NCBI RefSeq assembly: GCF_026342355.1
Contig: NZ_JAPEMV010000005.1
Span: 496,001-560,000 of the forward strand
Reading direction: 5' to 3'
DNA: 64,000 bases
DNA from: Streptomyces sp. NBC_00249
GTDB taxonomy: Bacteria > Actinomycetota > Actinomycetes > Streptomycetales > Streptomycetaceae
Shown here: piece after piece, positions 17,956-26,424 of the stretch
How positions within the stretch are numbered: the stretch's first letter is position 1
Layout: every line of letters begins with the position of its first letter
The notes under the pieces: generated by a model
Database searches by the model: none
What the model was told of the DNA's origin: nothing
What the model saw: only the letters and a program-made list of their open reading frames with translations
Position numbers and translations under genes: made by a program

Positions 17956-18564
17956 ATGGCGCGGCCACGCACCCCCTTGCTGGACCGGGAGCGGATCGGT
18001 GCTGTGGCCCTGCAACTGCTGGCGGAGCAGGGCGAGTTCAGCGTTCCGCAGATCGCGCGGGCGCTGGGGGTGCAGACCGCCTCGGTGTATCACCACGTGG
18101 ACGGCCGGGCCGGGGTGATCGAGCTGATACGGGAGCGGGTGTGCTCCGGCATCGACGGCGAGGCCCTGGCCTCGGAGCCCTGGGACCGGGCCCTGGAGGC
18201 GTGGGCACGCTCCTACCGGGCCGCCTTCGCCGCCTACCCCCGCGCCATCCCGCTGCTGATGACCACCCCGGTACGGGCGCCCGCCGTGCTCGCGCAGTAC
18301 GAGCAGGCGGTGGCGCTGCTGGGCGCGGCCGGGTTCCGGGCGGAGGACGTGATGCCGCTGCTGACCGGCCTGGAGAACCTGGTCCTCGGCTCGGCGCTGG
18401 ACCTGGCGGCCCCGGAGGCCATGTGGGAGCCGACCCCGCAGACCCCGCTGCTGGCCGCCGCCCTGGCGGCGGGTGGCCCGGGCCGCGCGGACGCCGCCTT
18501 CGACCTGGCCCTGACGGGCCTCCTCGCCCACGCGCGGGCACTGCGGGAGGGGACGGCGGGCTGA
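17956..18564 (+). CDS. TetR-family transcriptional regulator
   Basis: A DNA-binding regulator, 202 residues. The N-terminal HTH (GEFSVPQIARALGVQTASVYHHVDGRAGVIELI) is the classic TetR fold with YxHv/f in the recognition-helix region. The C-terminal helices (AEDVMPLLTGLENLVLGSALDL) resemble the TetR_C effector domain. The ATG at 17956 with GGGAGA upstream is preferred over a frame beginning at 17815 inside the permease gene. It is divergent from the permease/amidohydrolase genes, which are its likely targets. It ends 2 bases before the stop of the convergent LysR remnant. Confidence 0.88.
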   Translation: MARPRTPLLDRERIGAVALQLLAEQGEFSVPQIARALGVQTASVYHHVDGRAGVIELIRERVCSGIDGEALASEPWDRALEAWARSYRAAFAAYPRAIPLLMTTPVRAPAVLAQYEQAVALLGAAGFRAEDVMPLLTGLENLVLGSALDLAAPEAMWEPTPQTPLLAAALAAGGPGRADAAFDLALTGLLAHARALREGTAG

Positions 18565-18566
18565 CC

Positions 18567-19283
18567 TCAGAGCGACATGGTGCCGAGTTCGCGTGCGACG
18601 CGTACGAAGGCCCGGACCATGGGGTTGTCGTCGTCCGAGCGCCGGACCAGGCCCCAGCGCAGCATCGGTGCGTCGTGGAGGTGCAGGTAGGTGATGTCGG
18701 GGCGGACGTAGAAGCGGGTGACCTGGGCGCCCAGGGGATGGATGGCGTCTCCGGCGGAGACGATCGCGTAGAGGTGGTCCAGGTCCGCGACGTTGAAGTT
18801 CCGTTCGATCGTCCGGCCGCTGGGCGCGTAGAAGGGTGTGAACGCGTCCTCCCAGTAGTCCGGCTGCTTGGTCTCCCCGCCGAGGACCCCGTAGTCGGCG
18901 AGCGCTTCCACGGAGACCGACTTCCGGTCCGCCAGCCGGTGGTCGGAGGCCACCGCCGCGACCCGGGCCTCCTGGAACAGCACCGGGCCCACGCTGAGAT
19001 CCGGTTCCTCGACGGGAAGCCAGGAGACCAGCAGGTCGATCTCGCCCCTGCGCAGCGGCCCGAAGGGATCGACGAAGCCGTTGTGACGCAGCCGTAGGCC
19101 CCATTGCGGATGCAGGGACCTGAAGGCGTCCCAGAAGGGGCGGAGTTCGTGTCCGTTGCTCACCATCATGCCGATCCGCAGCAGGTCCGTCTTGCCCTGG
19201 GCGGTGAGCCTCGCCCGGTCCATGCTCGCCTTCAGCCCCTGGTAGACGGGGCGCAGGTCGTCGCGCAGCTGCTGTCCGACCGG
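18567..19283 (-). pseudogene. LysR-family regulator lacking its DNA-binding N-terminus
   Basis: The reading frame carries the linker and substrate-binding domain of a LysR regulator (PVGQQLRDDLRPVYQGL, LLRIGMM, FGPLRRGEIDLLVSWLP, VLFQEARVAAVASDHRLA, YVRPDITYLHLHDAPMLRWGLV). The ~60-residue winged HTH that should precede PVGQQL is missing; upstream of ~19285 the frame runs antisense through an MFS gene. An internal ATG (19223) could give a 218-residue effector domain without a DNA-binding part. It was probably divergent from the adjacent exporter and lost its HTH in a deletion that also removed the exporter's start. Confidence 0.8.
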
Positions 19284-19286
19284 TTC

Positions 19287-20579
19287 GGCATCGGGCTCGC
19301 GGTGTTCGGCGCGGCCTCGGTGCTCGGCACCGTGGCCGACAGCCCGGGGCAGCTGATCCTGGCCCGTGTGCTGATGGGTGTGGGCGGCGCGCTGATCATG
19401 CCGAGCACGCTGTCCATCCTGATCACCGTCTTCGACGAGCAGGAGCGGCCCAGGGCGATCGCCGCCTGGGGGTCGGTGTCCATGCTCGGCGTGGTGGGCG
19501 GGCCGCTGCTCGGCGGCTGGCTGATCTCCGCGTACTGGTGGGGCGCGGTCTTCCTGGTCAACATCCCGATCGCCGCCCTGGCCATCGTCGCGGCGCTGGT
19601 GCTGATGCCGGAGTCCAAGGGGCCCTGGCGCAAGGCCGATCCGCTGGGCATGGTCCTGTCCGTGACCGGTATGACCGCGCTGGTGTGGACGATCATCGAG
19701 CTGCCCACGAAGGGCCTGGGGCACACGAGCACCCAGCTCACACTGGCCGTGGCGCTGCTGGCCCTGACCGCCTTCGCCGTCTGGGAGACCCGTACGGCGC
19801 ACCCGATGGTGCCGGTGGCGCTGTTCCGCAACCGGGTCTTCACGGGCTCCAGCCTCTCGCTGGTCCTGCTGACCTTCGCCAACGGCGGCCTGCTGCTGGT
19901 GCTGACGCAGTACCTGCAGTTCGTCCTCGGCTACACCCCCACCGGGACCGGCCTGGCCTTCACCCCGCTCGCCGTCGCCGCGCTCGCCTTCAACGGCATC
20001 GGCGCCGGGCTGCTGGCGAAGGTGGGCACCCGGACCCTGGTGGTCCTCGGCATGCTGGTGATCGCGGCCGGGTCCGCCGTCCTGGCCACCCTGACCGCGG
20101 GTGACGGATGGGGGCTGCTGACCACCGCCATGGTGCTGATGGGTGCGGGTGCCGGCCTGGTCATGCCCGCCGCGACCACGGCCCTGATGGGGGCCGTACC
20201 GACCGAGCACGCGGGTGTCGGGTCGGCGCTCAACGACACCATCCAGCAGGCCGGCGCCGCCCTCGGCGTGGCCGCGCTGGGCGCCGTCCTGTCGAGCACC
20301 TTCACCTCGGAGATGCCGGACGGCGCGCCCGAGGCCGCCCGGCACGCCGTGGCCGACGCGCTCGCCGTGGCCGCCCGTACGGGGGACGAGGGGCTGGCCG
20401 CCGCCGCCCGCGAGGCCTTCACCTCCGCGATGTCCGTCACCTTCCTGGTCGGCGCCTGCGGGGTGCTGGCGGCGGCCGCGCTGTCGCTGCTCCTCATGCG
20501 CGGCCGCAAGGCCGAAGCGGCCGCGAAGGCGGAAACCGCCCGGACCCGGGACGAGTTCGCCACGGTCGCCGGGCCCTGA
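19287..20579 (+). pseudogene. 5'-truncated MFS multidrug exporter (DHA2/QacA type)
   Basis: About 430 codons of a 14-span drug:H+ antiporter: IGLAVFGAASVLG, RVLMGVGGALIMPSTLSIL, GPLLGGWLI, TQYLQFVLGYTPTGTGLAFTPLA, GLVMPAATTALMGAVP, GVGSALNDTIQQAG. The first ~75 residues (first membrane spans and the loop with the RxxGRR-type signature) are absent; the frame upstream is antisense LysR sequence. A short LSDRFG-like stretch at 19272-19289 may be a remnant of that loop. No ribosome-binding site or promoter precedes the fragment, so it is unlikely to be functional. Sequence downstream of the junction is intact, suggesting recent loss. Confidence 0.8.
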
Positions 20580-20608
20580 CCACCCCGCCTCGAGCGGGGC
20601 CCGCGCCC

Positions 20609-20648
20609 GCGTAGGCCACTGACCCGCACCGGGTCCGTGGCCTACGCG
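20609..20648. terminator. Bidirectional hairpin at the glnE 3' end
   Basis: An 11-base stem (GCGTAGGCCAC pairing with GTGGCCTACGC) around a GC-rich loop overlaps the glnE stop codon (20644-20642) and serves the convergent MFS remnant and glnE. Confidence 0.65.
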
Positions 20649-23629
20649 CCGTAGAAGAGTTCGTCCACCACCGCCCGCGCGCGGCGGGTGATGCGGCGGT
20701 AGTCGTCGAGCATGTCGCCGACCGTGCCCTCCGCGTAGCCGAGGTAGCGGCCGACGGCGGCCAGTTCGCGGGCCTCTGAGGGGAAGGTGTCCCCGGCGCG
20801 GCCGCGGACCAGCATGACGGCGTTGCGCACGCGGGTCGCCAGGACCCACGCCTCGTCGAGGATCTGCGCCTCCTCGGTGGGGATCAGCCCGGCGGCGTGG
20901 GCGGCGGCCAGGGCCTCGCGGGTGCGGGTGGTGCGCAGGCCCGGTTCGGCCCAGGCGTGCCGCATCTGGAGGAGCTGGACGGTCCACTCGACGTCGCTGA
21001 GCCCGCCGCGGCCGAGTTTGGTGTGCAGGGTCGGGTCGGCGCCGCGCGGCATCCGCTCCGACTCCATGCGCGCCTTGAGCCGGCGGATCTCGCGGACGGC
21101 GTCCTCGCCGAGGCCCTCGAAGGGGTAGCGCAGCGGGTCGATCAGCTCGATGAAGCGGGCGCCGAGCTCCTCGTCCCCGGCGACCGGTTCGGCGCGCAGC
21201 AGGGCCTGGCTCTCCCAGGTCAGGGACCAGCGGCGGTAGTAGGCGGCGTACGAGGACAGGGTGCGCACGAGCGGGCCGGAGCGGCCTTCGGGGCGCAGGT
21301 CGGCGTCGATGAGCAGCGGCGGGTCGGCGGTGGGCAGCTGGAGCAGTCTGCGCATCTCGGCGATGACGGCCTGGGCGGCCTTGGCGGCCTCGGTCTCGTC
21401 GACGCCCTCGCGGGGTTCGTGGACGAACAGGACGTCGGCGTCGGAGCCGTAGCCGAGTTCGTGCCCGCCGAAGCGGCCGACGCCGATGACGGCGAAGCGG
21501 GTGGGGAGGGTTTCGCCCCAGTGGTCGCGTACGGCGGCGCGCAGGGCGCCGGCGACGGTGGCGGCGGTGAGGTCGGAGACGGCCCGCCCGACCCGGTCGA
21601 CGAGGGCTCCGGGGTCGGTCTCGGCGGGGCTGTCCTCCGTACCGTAGGAGCTGATGATGTCGGCGGCGGTGGTGCGGAAGAGTTCGCGGCGGCGGACCCC
21701 GCGGGCGGCGGTGACGGCGGCTTCGGCGCTTTCGGCGCGGCCGACGGCGGCGAGCACCTCCTGGGCGAGGGCCTCGTACGTACGGGGCTGGAGGCCTTCG
21801 GGGTCGCCGAGCAGGGCGACGGCCTCGGGGGCGCGCATGAGGAGGTCGGGGGCGAGGCGTCCGGCGGACAGGACGCGGGCGAGGTTCTCGGCGGCGGCGC
21901 CCTCGTCGCGCAGCAGGCGCAGGTACCAGGGGGTCTTGCCGAGGGCGTCGGAGACCTTGCGGAAGTTGAGCAGTCCGGCGTCGGGGTCGGCGGAGTCCGC
22001 GAACCAGCCGAGGAGGACGGGCAGCAGGGTGCGCTGGATGGCTGCCTTGCGGCTGACTCCGGAGGCGAGGGCCTCGATGTGGCGCAGGGCGGAGGCCGGG
22101 TCGGCGTAGCCGAGGGCTTCGAGGCGCTGGCCGGCGGCGCGCGGGGAGAGCCGGGCCTCGCCGGGGGTGAGCTGGGCGACGGCGTCGAGGAGGGGCCGGT
22201 AGAAGAGCTTCTCGTGCAGGCGGCGGACGACGGAGGCGTGCCGGCGCCAGGCCTTGTTGAGTTCGGCGACGGGTTCGGTGCGCAGGCCCATGGAGCGGCC
22301 GAGGCGCCGCAGGTCGTTCTCGTCCTCGGGGACGAGGTGGGTGCGGCGCAGCCGGTAGAGCTGGATGCGGTGCTCCATGGCGCGCAGGAAGCGGTACGCG
22401 TCGTGCAGCTGGGCGGCGTCGGCGCGGCCGACGTAGCCGCCGGCGGCGAGGGCGTGGAGGGCGTCGAGGGTGGTGCCGGAGTGCAGGGTGGCGTCGCCGC
22501 GGCCGTGCACGAGCTGGAGGAGCTGGACGGCGAACTCGACGTCGCGCAGGCCGCCGGGGCCGAGTTTGAGCTCGCGGTCGACCTGGGCGGCGGGGATGTT
22601 GTCGACGACGCGGCGGCGCATCTTCTGGACGTCGGGGACGAAGTTCTCGCGTTCGGCGGCCTGCCAGACGAGCGGGCTTATGGCGTCGATGTACTGGGCG
22701 CCGAGCTCGGGGTCGCCGGCGACGGCGCGGGCCTTGAGGAGGGCCTGGAACTCCCAGGTCTTGGCCCAGCGCTGGTAGTAGGCGAGGTGGGAGGAGAGGG
22801 TGCGGACGAGCGGACCGTTTCTGCCCTCGGGGCGGAGGTTGGCGTCGACGGGCCAGATGGTGCCCTCGACGGTGGTCTCGGAGCAGATCCGCATGAGGTG
22901 GGAGGCGAGGCGGGTGGCGGCCTGGACGCCCTTGCCCTCGTCGGTGCCGGGGGCCGCCTCGCCGACGAAGATCACGTCGACGTCGGAGACGTAGTTGAGC
23001 TCGTTGCCGCCGCACTTGCCCATGGCGATGACGGCGAGCCGGCACCGCGCCGCGTCCTCGGGGTCGGCGGCGCTCGCGATGCGCAGGGCGGCGCGGAGGG
23101 TGGCGGTGGCGAGGTCGGCGAGCTCGGCGGCGGTCTGGGCGACGTCGATGGTGCCGCAGACGTCGCGGGCGGCGATGGACAGGAGGCAGCGGCGGTAGGC
23201 GACCCGCAGGTGGACGGGGTCGTGGGCGTCGGCGAGGCCGCGTTCGAAGTCGGCGAGGCCGGGGTGCAGGTCGGCGGCCTCGTAGGTGACGAGGGCCTGC
23301 CAGTCGCGGGGGTGGCGGGCGAGGTGGTCGGCGAGGGCCTCCGAGGCGCCGAGGACGCCGAGGAGGCGGTCGCGCAGGGGTTTGGCGCTGACGAGGGTGT
23401 CGAGGAGCAGGGGCCGGTCCTCCTCGCTCTGCGCCTCGGCGAGGCGGACGAGTCCGAGGAGGGCGAGGTCGGGGTCGGCGGTGGCGCCGAGGGCGTCGAG
23501 GAGCACCGGGTCGGCGCGTACGGCGGCGAGCGCTTCGGCGTCGAGGAGCCGGCTCGCGGCGGAGGGATCGGTGAACCCGCTGCGCAGCAGCCGGATGAAG
23601 GTGCTGCTCCTGCGTCCCGGGACTGTCAT
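20642..23629 (-). CDS. glnE: Bifunctional glutamine-synthetase adenylyltransferase/adenylyl-removing enzyme
   Basis: GlnE attaches AMP to and removes it from glutamine synthetase I according to nitrogen status. 995 residues, full family length. Two nucleotidyltransferase domains are visible: the N-terminal adenylyl-removing half with GNELNYVSDVDVIFV (about residues 208-222) and the C-terminal adenylyltransferase half with GHELGYGSDADVLFV (about 710-725). Each is followed by a GRxGPLVRTLSS motif (DANLRPEGRNGP, DADLRPEGRSGP) and a helical domain (LGPGGLRDVEFAVQLLQL, LGRGGLSDVEWTVQLLQM). The ATG at 23629 has GGGAGG upstream. Its target GSI is not in the window. Confidence 0.96.
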   Translation of the reverse strand: MTVPGRRSSTFIRLLRSGFTDPSAASRLLDAEALAAVRADPVLLDALGATADPDLALLGLVRLAEAQSEEDRPLLLDTLVSAKPLRDRLLGVLGASEALADHLARHPRDWQALVTYEAADLHPGLADFERGLADAHDPVHLRVAYRRCLLSIAARDVCGTIDVAQTAAELADLATATLRAALRIASAADPEDAARCRLAVIAMGKCGGNELNYVSDVDVIFVGEAAPGTDEGKGVQAATRLASHLMRICSETTVEGTIWPVDANLRPEGRNGPLVRTLSSHLAYYQRWAKTWEFQALLKARAVAGDPELGAQYIDAISPLVWQAAERENFVPDVQKMRRRVVDNIPAAQVDRELKLGPGGLRDVEFAVQLLQLVHGRGDATLHSGTTLDALHALAAGGYVGRADAAQLHDAYRFLRAMEHRIQLYRLRRTHLVPEDENDLRRLGRSMGLRTEPVAELNKAWRRHASVVRRLHEKLFYRPLLDAVAQLTPGEARLSPRAAGQRLEALGYADPASALRHIEALASGVSRKAAIQRTLLPVLLGWFADSADPDAGLLNFRKVSDALGKTPWYLRLLRDEGAAAENLARVLSAGRLAPDLLMRAPEAVALLGDPEGLQPRTYEALAQEVLAAVGRAESAEAAVTAARGVRRRELFRTTAADIISSYGTEDSPAETDPGALVDRVGRAVSDLTAATVAGALRAAVRDHWGETLPTRFAVIGVGRFGGHELGYGSDADVLFVHEPREGVDETEAAKAAQAVIAEMRRLLQLPTADPPLLIDADLRPEGRSGPLVRTLSSYAAYYRRWSLTWESQALLRAEPVAGDEELGARFIELIDPLRYPFEGLGEDAVREIRRLKARMESERMPRGADPTLHTKLGRGGLSDVEWTVQLLQMRHAWAEPGLRTTRTREALAAAHAAGLIPTEEAQILDEAWVLATRVRNAVMLVRGRAGDTFPSEARELAAVGRYLGYAEGTVGDMLDDYRRITRRARAVVDELFYGA

Positions 23630-23935
23630 CCCGCCGCCTCCCGCGTACGTCGCTGCCGGTGGCCCGGCCCCAGGAGCGAGCCTAGGCCCTGGCCGGGCGA
23701 TCTTCGAAGCGGAGGCGCCGCGTCGGGCGGGCGGGGTGGGGGCGGGTGTTGCGACGCGCGGGGTGTCGTAGCCCACACCATGAGGACGATTGTCGGATTA
23801 TCTGTTTACTTAGGTTGCTTAAGTCGCATCCGCATGAGGACCGGTCTCCATCCGATCGGACCCCGTACGGGCGCTTTTGCCTGAGTTGTATCCGTATGGG
23901 GCCCGGTCCCCGCCCGACCGGCCGCGAGGAGCCCC
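23630..23935. other. Divergent intergenic region glnE / PIG-L gene
   Basis: 306 bases without a gene, expected to hold the promoters of both divergent genes. It contains an AT-richer patch around 23785-23825 including an imperfect palindrome (23808-23824), plausible as core promoter sequence. No terminator, repeat or recognised operator was seen. Confidence 0.5.
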
Positions 23936-26101
23936 ATGTCCGACGGACCCCCCGCCCCCGCCAACCTCCTGGCCCCCACCAGCCCCACGCCCCCCACCGC
24001 GGGAGTCGCCGCTCCGGCCGGCCAGGCCAAGGGGCGGGTCGTCAAGGGCGTGGCCCTCGCCGCCGCCACCGCCGCCGCCTTCATGTTCGTGCTGCGCGGC
24101 AACGAGGCCCTCGCCGCCCTCGCCGAGCCCACCGCCGCCGACTCCAAGCTCACCACCGCCACCACCGCGGACGCCCCCGACCCCGGCCGAGTGCTCCAGA
24201 TCGTCGCCCACCCCGACGACGACCTGTACTTCATGAACCCGGACCTGCGCTATTCCATAGCCACCGGCCACCCCGTCACCTCGGTCTACCTCACCTCCGG
24301 CGAGGCCGACGGCATCAATGCCGGCGCCGCCAAGGAGGCCTCCACCCGCCCCGACAAGCCGGCCTACGCCGAGGCCCGCCAGAACGGCATACGCGCCGCC
24401 TACGCCAAGATGGCCACCGGCGACCGCAGCAGCCCCTGGCGGCGCAGCGTCGTCCCGACCGCGGGCGGCGGCCACGCCGAGGTCGACGTCCTCACCGCCA
24501 AGCCCGAGGTCAACCTCGTCTGGCTGCAGATGCGCGAGGCCGGCAACGTCTACCAGGACGTCCCCGACAGCCTGCACGGCCTGTGGGACGGCAAGGTCCC
24601 GCACCTGGAGTCGGTGCTCGCCTCCGGCAGCCCCGTCAAGCAGGGGTTCACGTACACGAAGGACCAGGTCGTCCGGACGATCGCCGGGGTCCTGGCGCAC
24701 TACAGGCCGACGACGATACGCATGCAGGACCCCACTCCCGGCCGCTTCCCCGACACCAAGCGGTACACCGACCACCAGGACCACTTCTACGGTGCGCGCT
24801 TCGCGCAGATGGCCGCCGCCGCCTACGCGAAGGAGGTCGAGGACCGCCCGCACTTCGCGACGCAGAACTACATCGGTTACTTCAACGGCTCCCTCCCCAG
24901 CGCCCTCGACCCCGGCGAGGCCAAGGAGAAGCTGGACATCCTGGACACCTACGCCTGGCTCGACCGCGAGAACCACTGCGGCAGCGACGCCGGCTGCGGG
25001 GACCTCAAGGTCGCCGACCACCCCTCCGGCAACCGCTGGACGGACTCGATCAACTACGCCCGCGGCACCAGCACCTCCTGGCTGACCTCCGACAAGGACC
25101 ACGGGCTGTGGGCCTTCAAGGTCCTCGACGGCCAGGTCGCCGTCTGGCACCGCACCGGCCTCCTCGGCCGCTGGAGCGGCCCCCGCCTGCTCCCCGGAAC
25201 CGGGATGGACCAGGGCATATCCACCGCCACCCTCCCCGACGGCCGGACCGCCGCCTTCGGCACCCGCACCTCCTTCGGCGAGCGCCCGGCCGACTACCGG
25301 CGCGAGGTCGTCTACGCCGTCCAGCAGGCCCCCGGCTCCGAGGAGTTCGGCGCGTGGCAGTCGCTCGGCACCCCCGAGACCTCCGACGAGAACTGGACCT
25401 CCGACATCAGCGCCCCCGCCGTGTCCGTCGACGGCACCGGCCGACCGGCCGTGTACGTGCGCGACGGCGCGTACACCCTGCGCGGCCGCGTCCAGCAGGA
25501 GGACGGCGCCTGGGGGCCGTGGGAGAGCCTCGGCGGCGCCGACGTGCACGGCACCCCGGCGACCGCGACCGACGGGGCCGGGCGGCGGATGGTCTTCGCC
25601 TCCACCACGAAGACGGTGCTGGGCTGGACGCAGTCCGCCCCGGGCGGCCCGCTGGGTCCGGCCACGCACACCGGACTGCCGGACACCACGCTCCCGCTGA
25701 CGGCGGAGGGCCGCGAGGGCGGGGTGCGGCTGTGGTTCCGCAAGCCGGGCTCGGGCAACGTCCGTACGGCCCTGATGACCGCCGGCGACGGGCTGGCGGT
25801 GAGCGGGCTCACCGACCTCGGCGGCCTCCAGGGCTTCGGGTCGGTCACCGCGAGCGGGCACCTGCTGGCGGGCCGCTCCTCGGGCGGCCAGCTCGGCTCG
25901 GACCTCGGGCGGGGCCGGCCGTGGGAGCGTTCGCCGCTGATGTTCGTCGGGGCGCCGTCCAGCACGATGACCGGGAAGCGCATGGTCAGCCTGGCGGTGG
26001 TCGGGCTCGACGCCCGGCTCTACGTCACCTCCACCGCGGACGACCCGAACGCGCACCTGGCGCCCTGGCAGCCGGTGGGCCCGCGCAACATCGCACCGTA
26101 A
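23936..26101 (+). CDS. Exported PIG-L family deacetylase with beta-propeller-like C-terminus (copy 1)
   Basis: A predicted exported or membrane-tethered zinc-dependent N-acetylsugar deacetylase, 721 residues. An unusually long N-terminus precedes one hydrophobic segment (~36-53), an anchor or late signal. The PIG-L/LmbE domain follows with the zinc motif AHPDDD (91-96), YLTSGEADG, EARQNGIRAAYA and TDHQDHFYGARF (~280), then GC..DLK. Residues ~370-721 form repeated strands (WQSLGTPE, YVRDGAYTLRGRV, GWTQSAPGG) resembling a lectin/sialidase-type propeller, probably for carbohydrate binding. The ATG has GAGG upstream. A tandem paralogue follows. The substrate is unknown; a cell-wall sugar is one guess. 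Confidence 0.8.
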   Translation: MSDGPPAPANLLAPTSPTPPTAGVAAPAGQAKGRVVKGVALAAATAAAFMFVLRGNEALAALAEPTAADSKLTTATTADAPDPGRVLQIVAHPDDDLYFMNPDLRYSIATGHPVTSVYLTSGEADGINAGAAKEASTRPDKPAYAEARQNGIRAAYAKMATGDRSSPWRRSVVPTAGGGHAEVDVLTAKPEVNLVWLQMREAGNVYQDVPDSLHGLWDGKVPHLESVLASGSPVKQGFTYTKDQVVRTIAGVLAHYRPTTIRMQDPTPGRFPDTKRYTDHQDHFYGARFAQMAAAAYAKEVEDRPHFATQNYIGYFNGSLPSALDPGEAKEKLDILDTYAWLDRENHCGSDAGCGDLKVADHPSGNRWTDSINYARGTSTSWLTSDKDHGLWAFKVLDGQVAVWHRTGLLGRWSGPRLLPGTGMDQGISTATLPDGRTAAFGTRTSFGERPADYRREVVYAVQQAPGSEEFGAWQSLGTPETSDENWTSDISAPAVSVDGTGRPAVYVRDGAYTLRGRVQQEDGAWGPWESLGGADVHGTPATATDGAGRRMVFASTTKTVLGWTQSAPGGPLGPATHTGLPDTTLPLTAEGREGGVRLWFRKPGSGNVRTALMTAGDGLAVSGLTDLGGLQGFGSVTASGHLLAGRSSGGQLGSDLGRGRPWERSPLMFVGAPSSTMTGKRMVSLAVVGLDARLYVTSTADDPNAHLAPWQPVGPRNIAP

Positions 26102-26184
26102 ACGCAGACGAAATTCCGCAATAACACCCATATTCGCCACACAGCAACGAATAGCGGTGGATGCCACCGGATAGTGCCAAATAT

Positions 26185-26215
26185 CAACGAACACCCCATT
26201 CAGGGGTGTTCGTTG
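26185..26215 (+). terminator. Intrinsic terminator with T-tract after the first PIG-L gene
   Basis: A perfect 13-base stem (CAACGAACACCCC / GGGGTGTTCGTTG) with loop ATTCA is followed by TTTTA, a classical rho-independent terminator and rare in this G+C range. It lies in the 323-base gap 26102-26424. The rest of that gap is comparatively AT-rich and presumably holds the promoter of the second copy; no gene is seen in it. Confidence 0.85.
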
Positions 26216-26424
26216 TTTTATGGTGCCTCCAACTGCCTCCGCCCCGCGTCCACATCGCGGGCACATGCACCTACCCGGACCACACCAGGCACAATCACAA
26301 CCGGTCGTTTTCGGAAAGCAGGCGTCATCGGTGGAATCGGTGAACCAAGTCCCCCGATTTGGCCTCTCACTGACTGCACAGCGGTTCTTCCTGCCCGTCC
26401 GGAACGACCTCGAGGCGTGACCTG

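Noticed and set aside
18567..23045. A ~1490-codon open frame antisense through glnE and the MFS fragment
   Set aside because: Only its last ~220 codons match a protein family (LysR); the rest is the G+C-driven antisense shadow of glnE and MFS.
23808..23824. Imperfect palindrome ACTTAGGTTGCTTAAGT considered as an iron box
   Set aside because: Only the first half matches the iron-box consensus and the flanking genes (glnE, PIG-L deacetylase) have no iron role.
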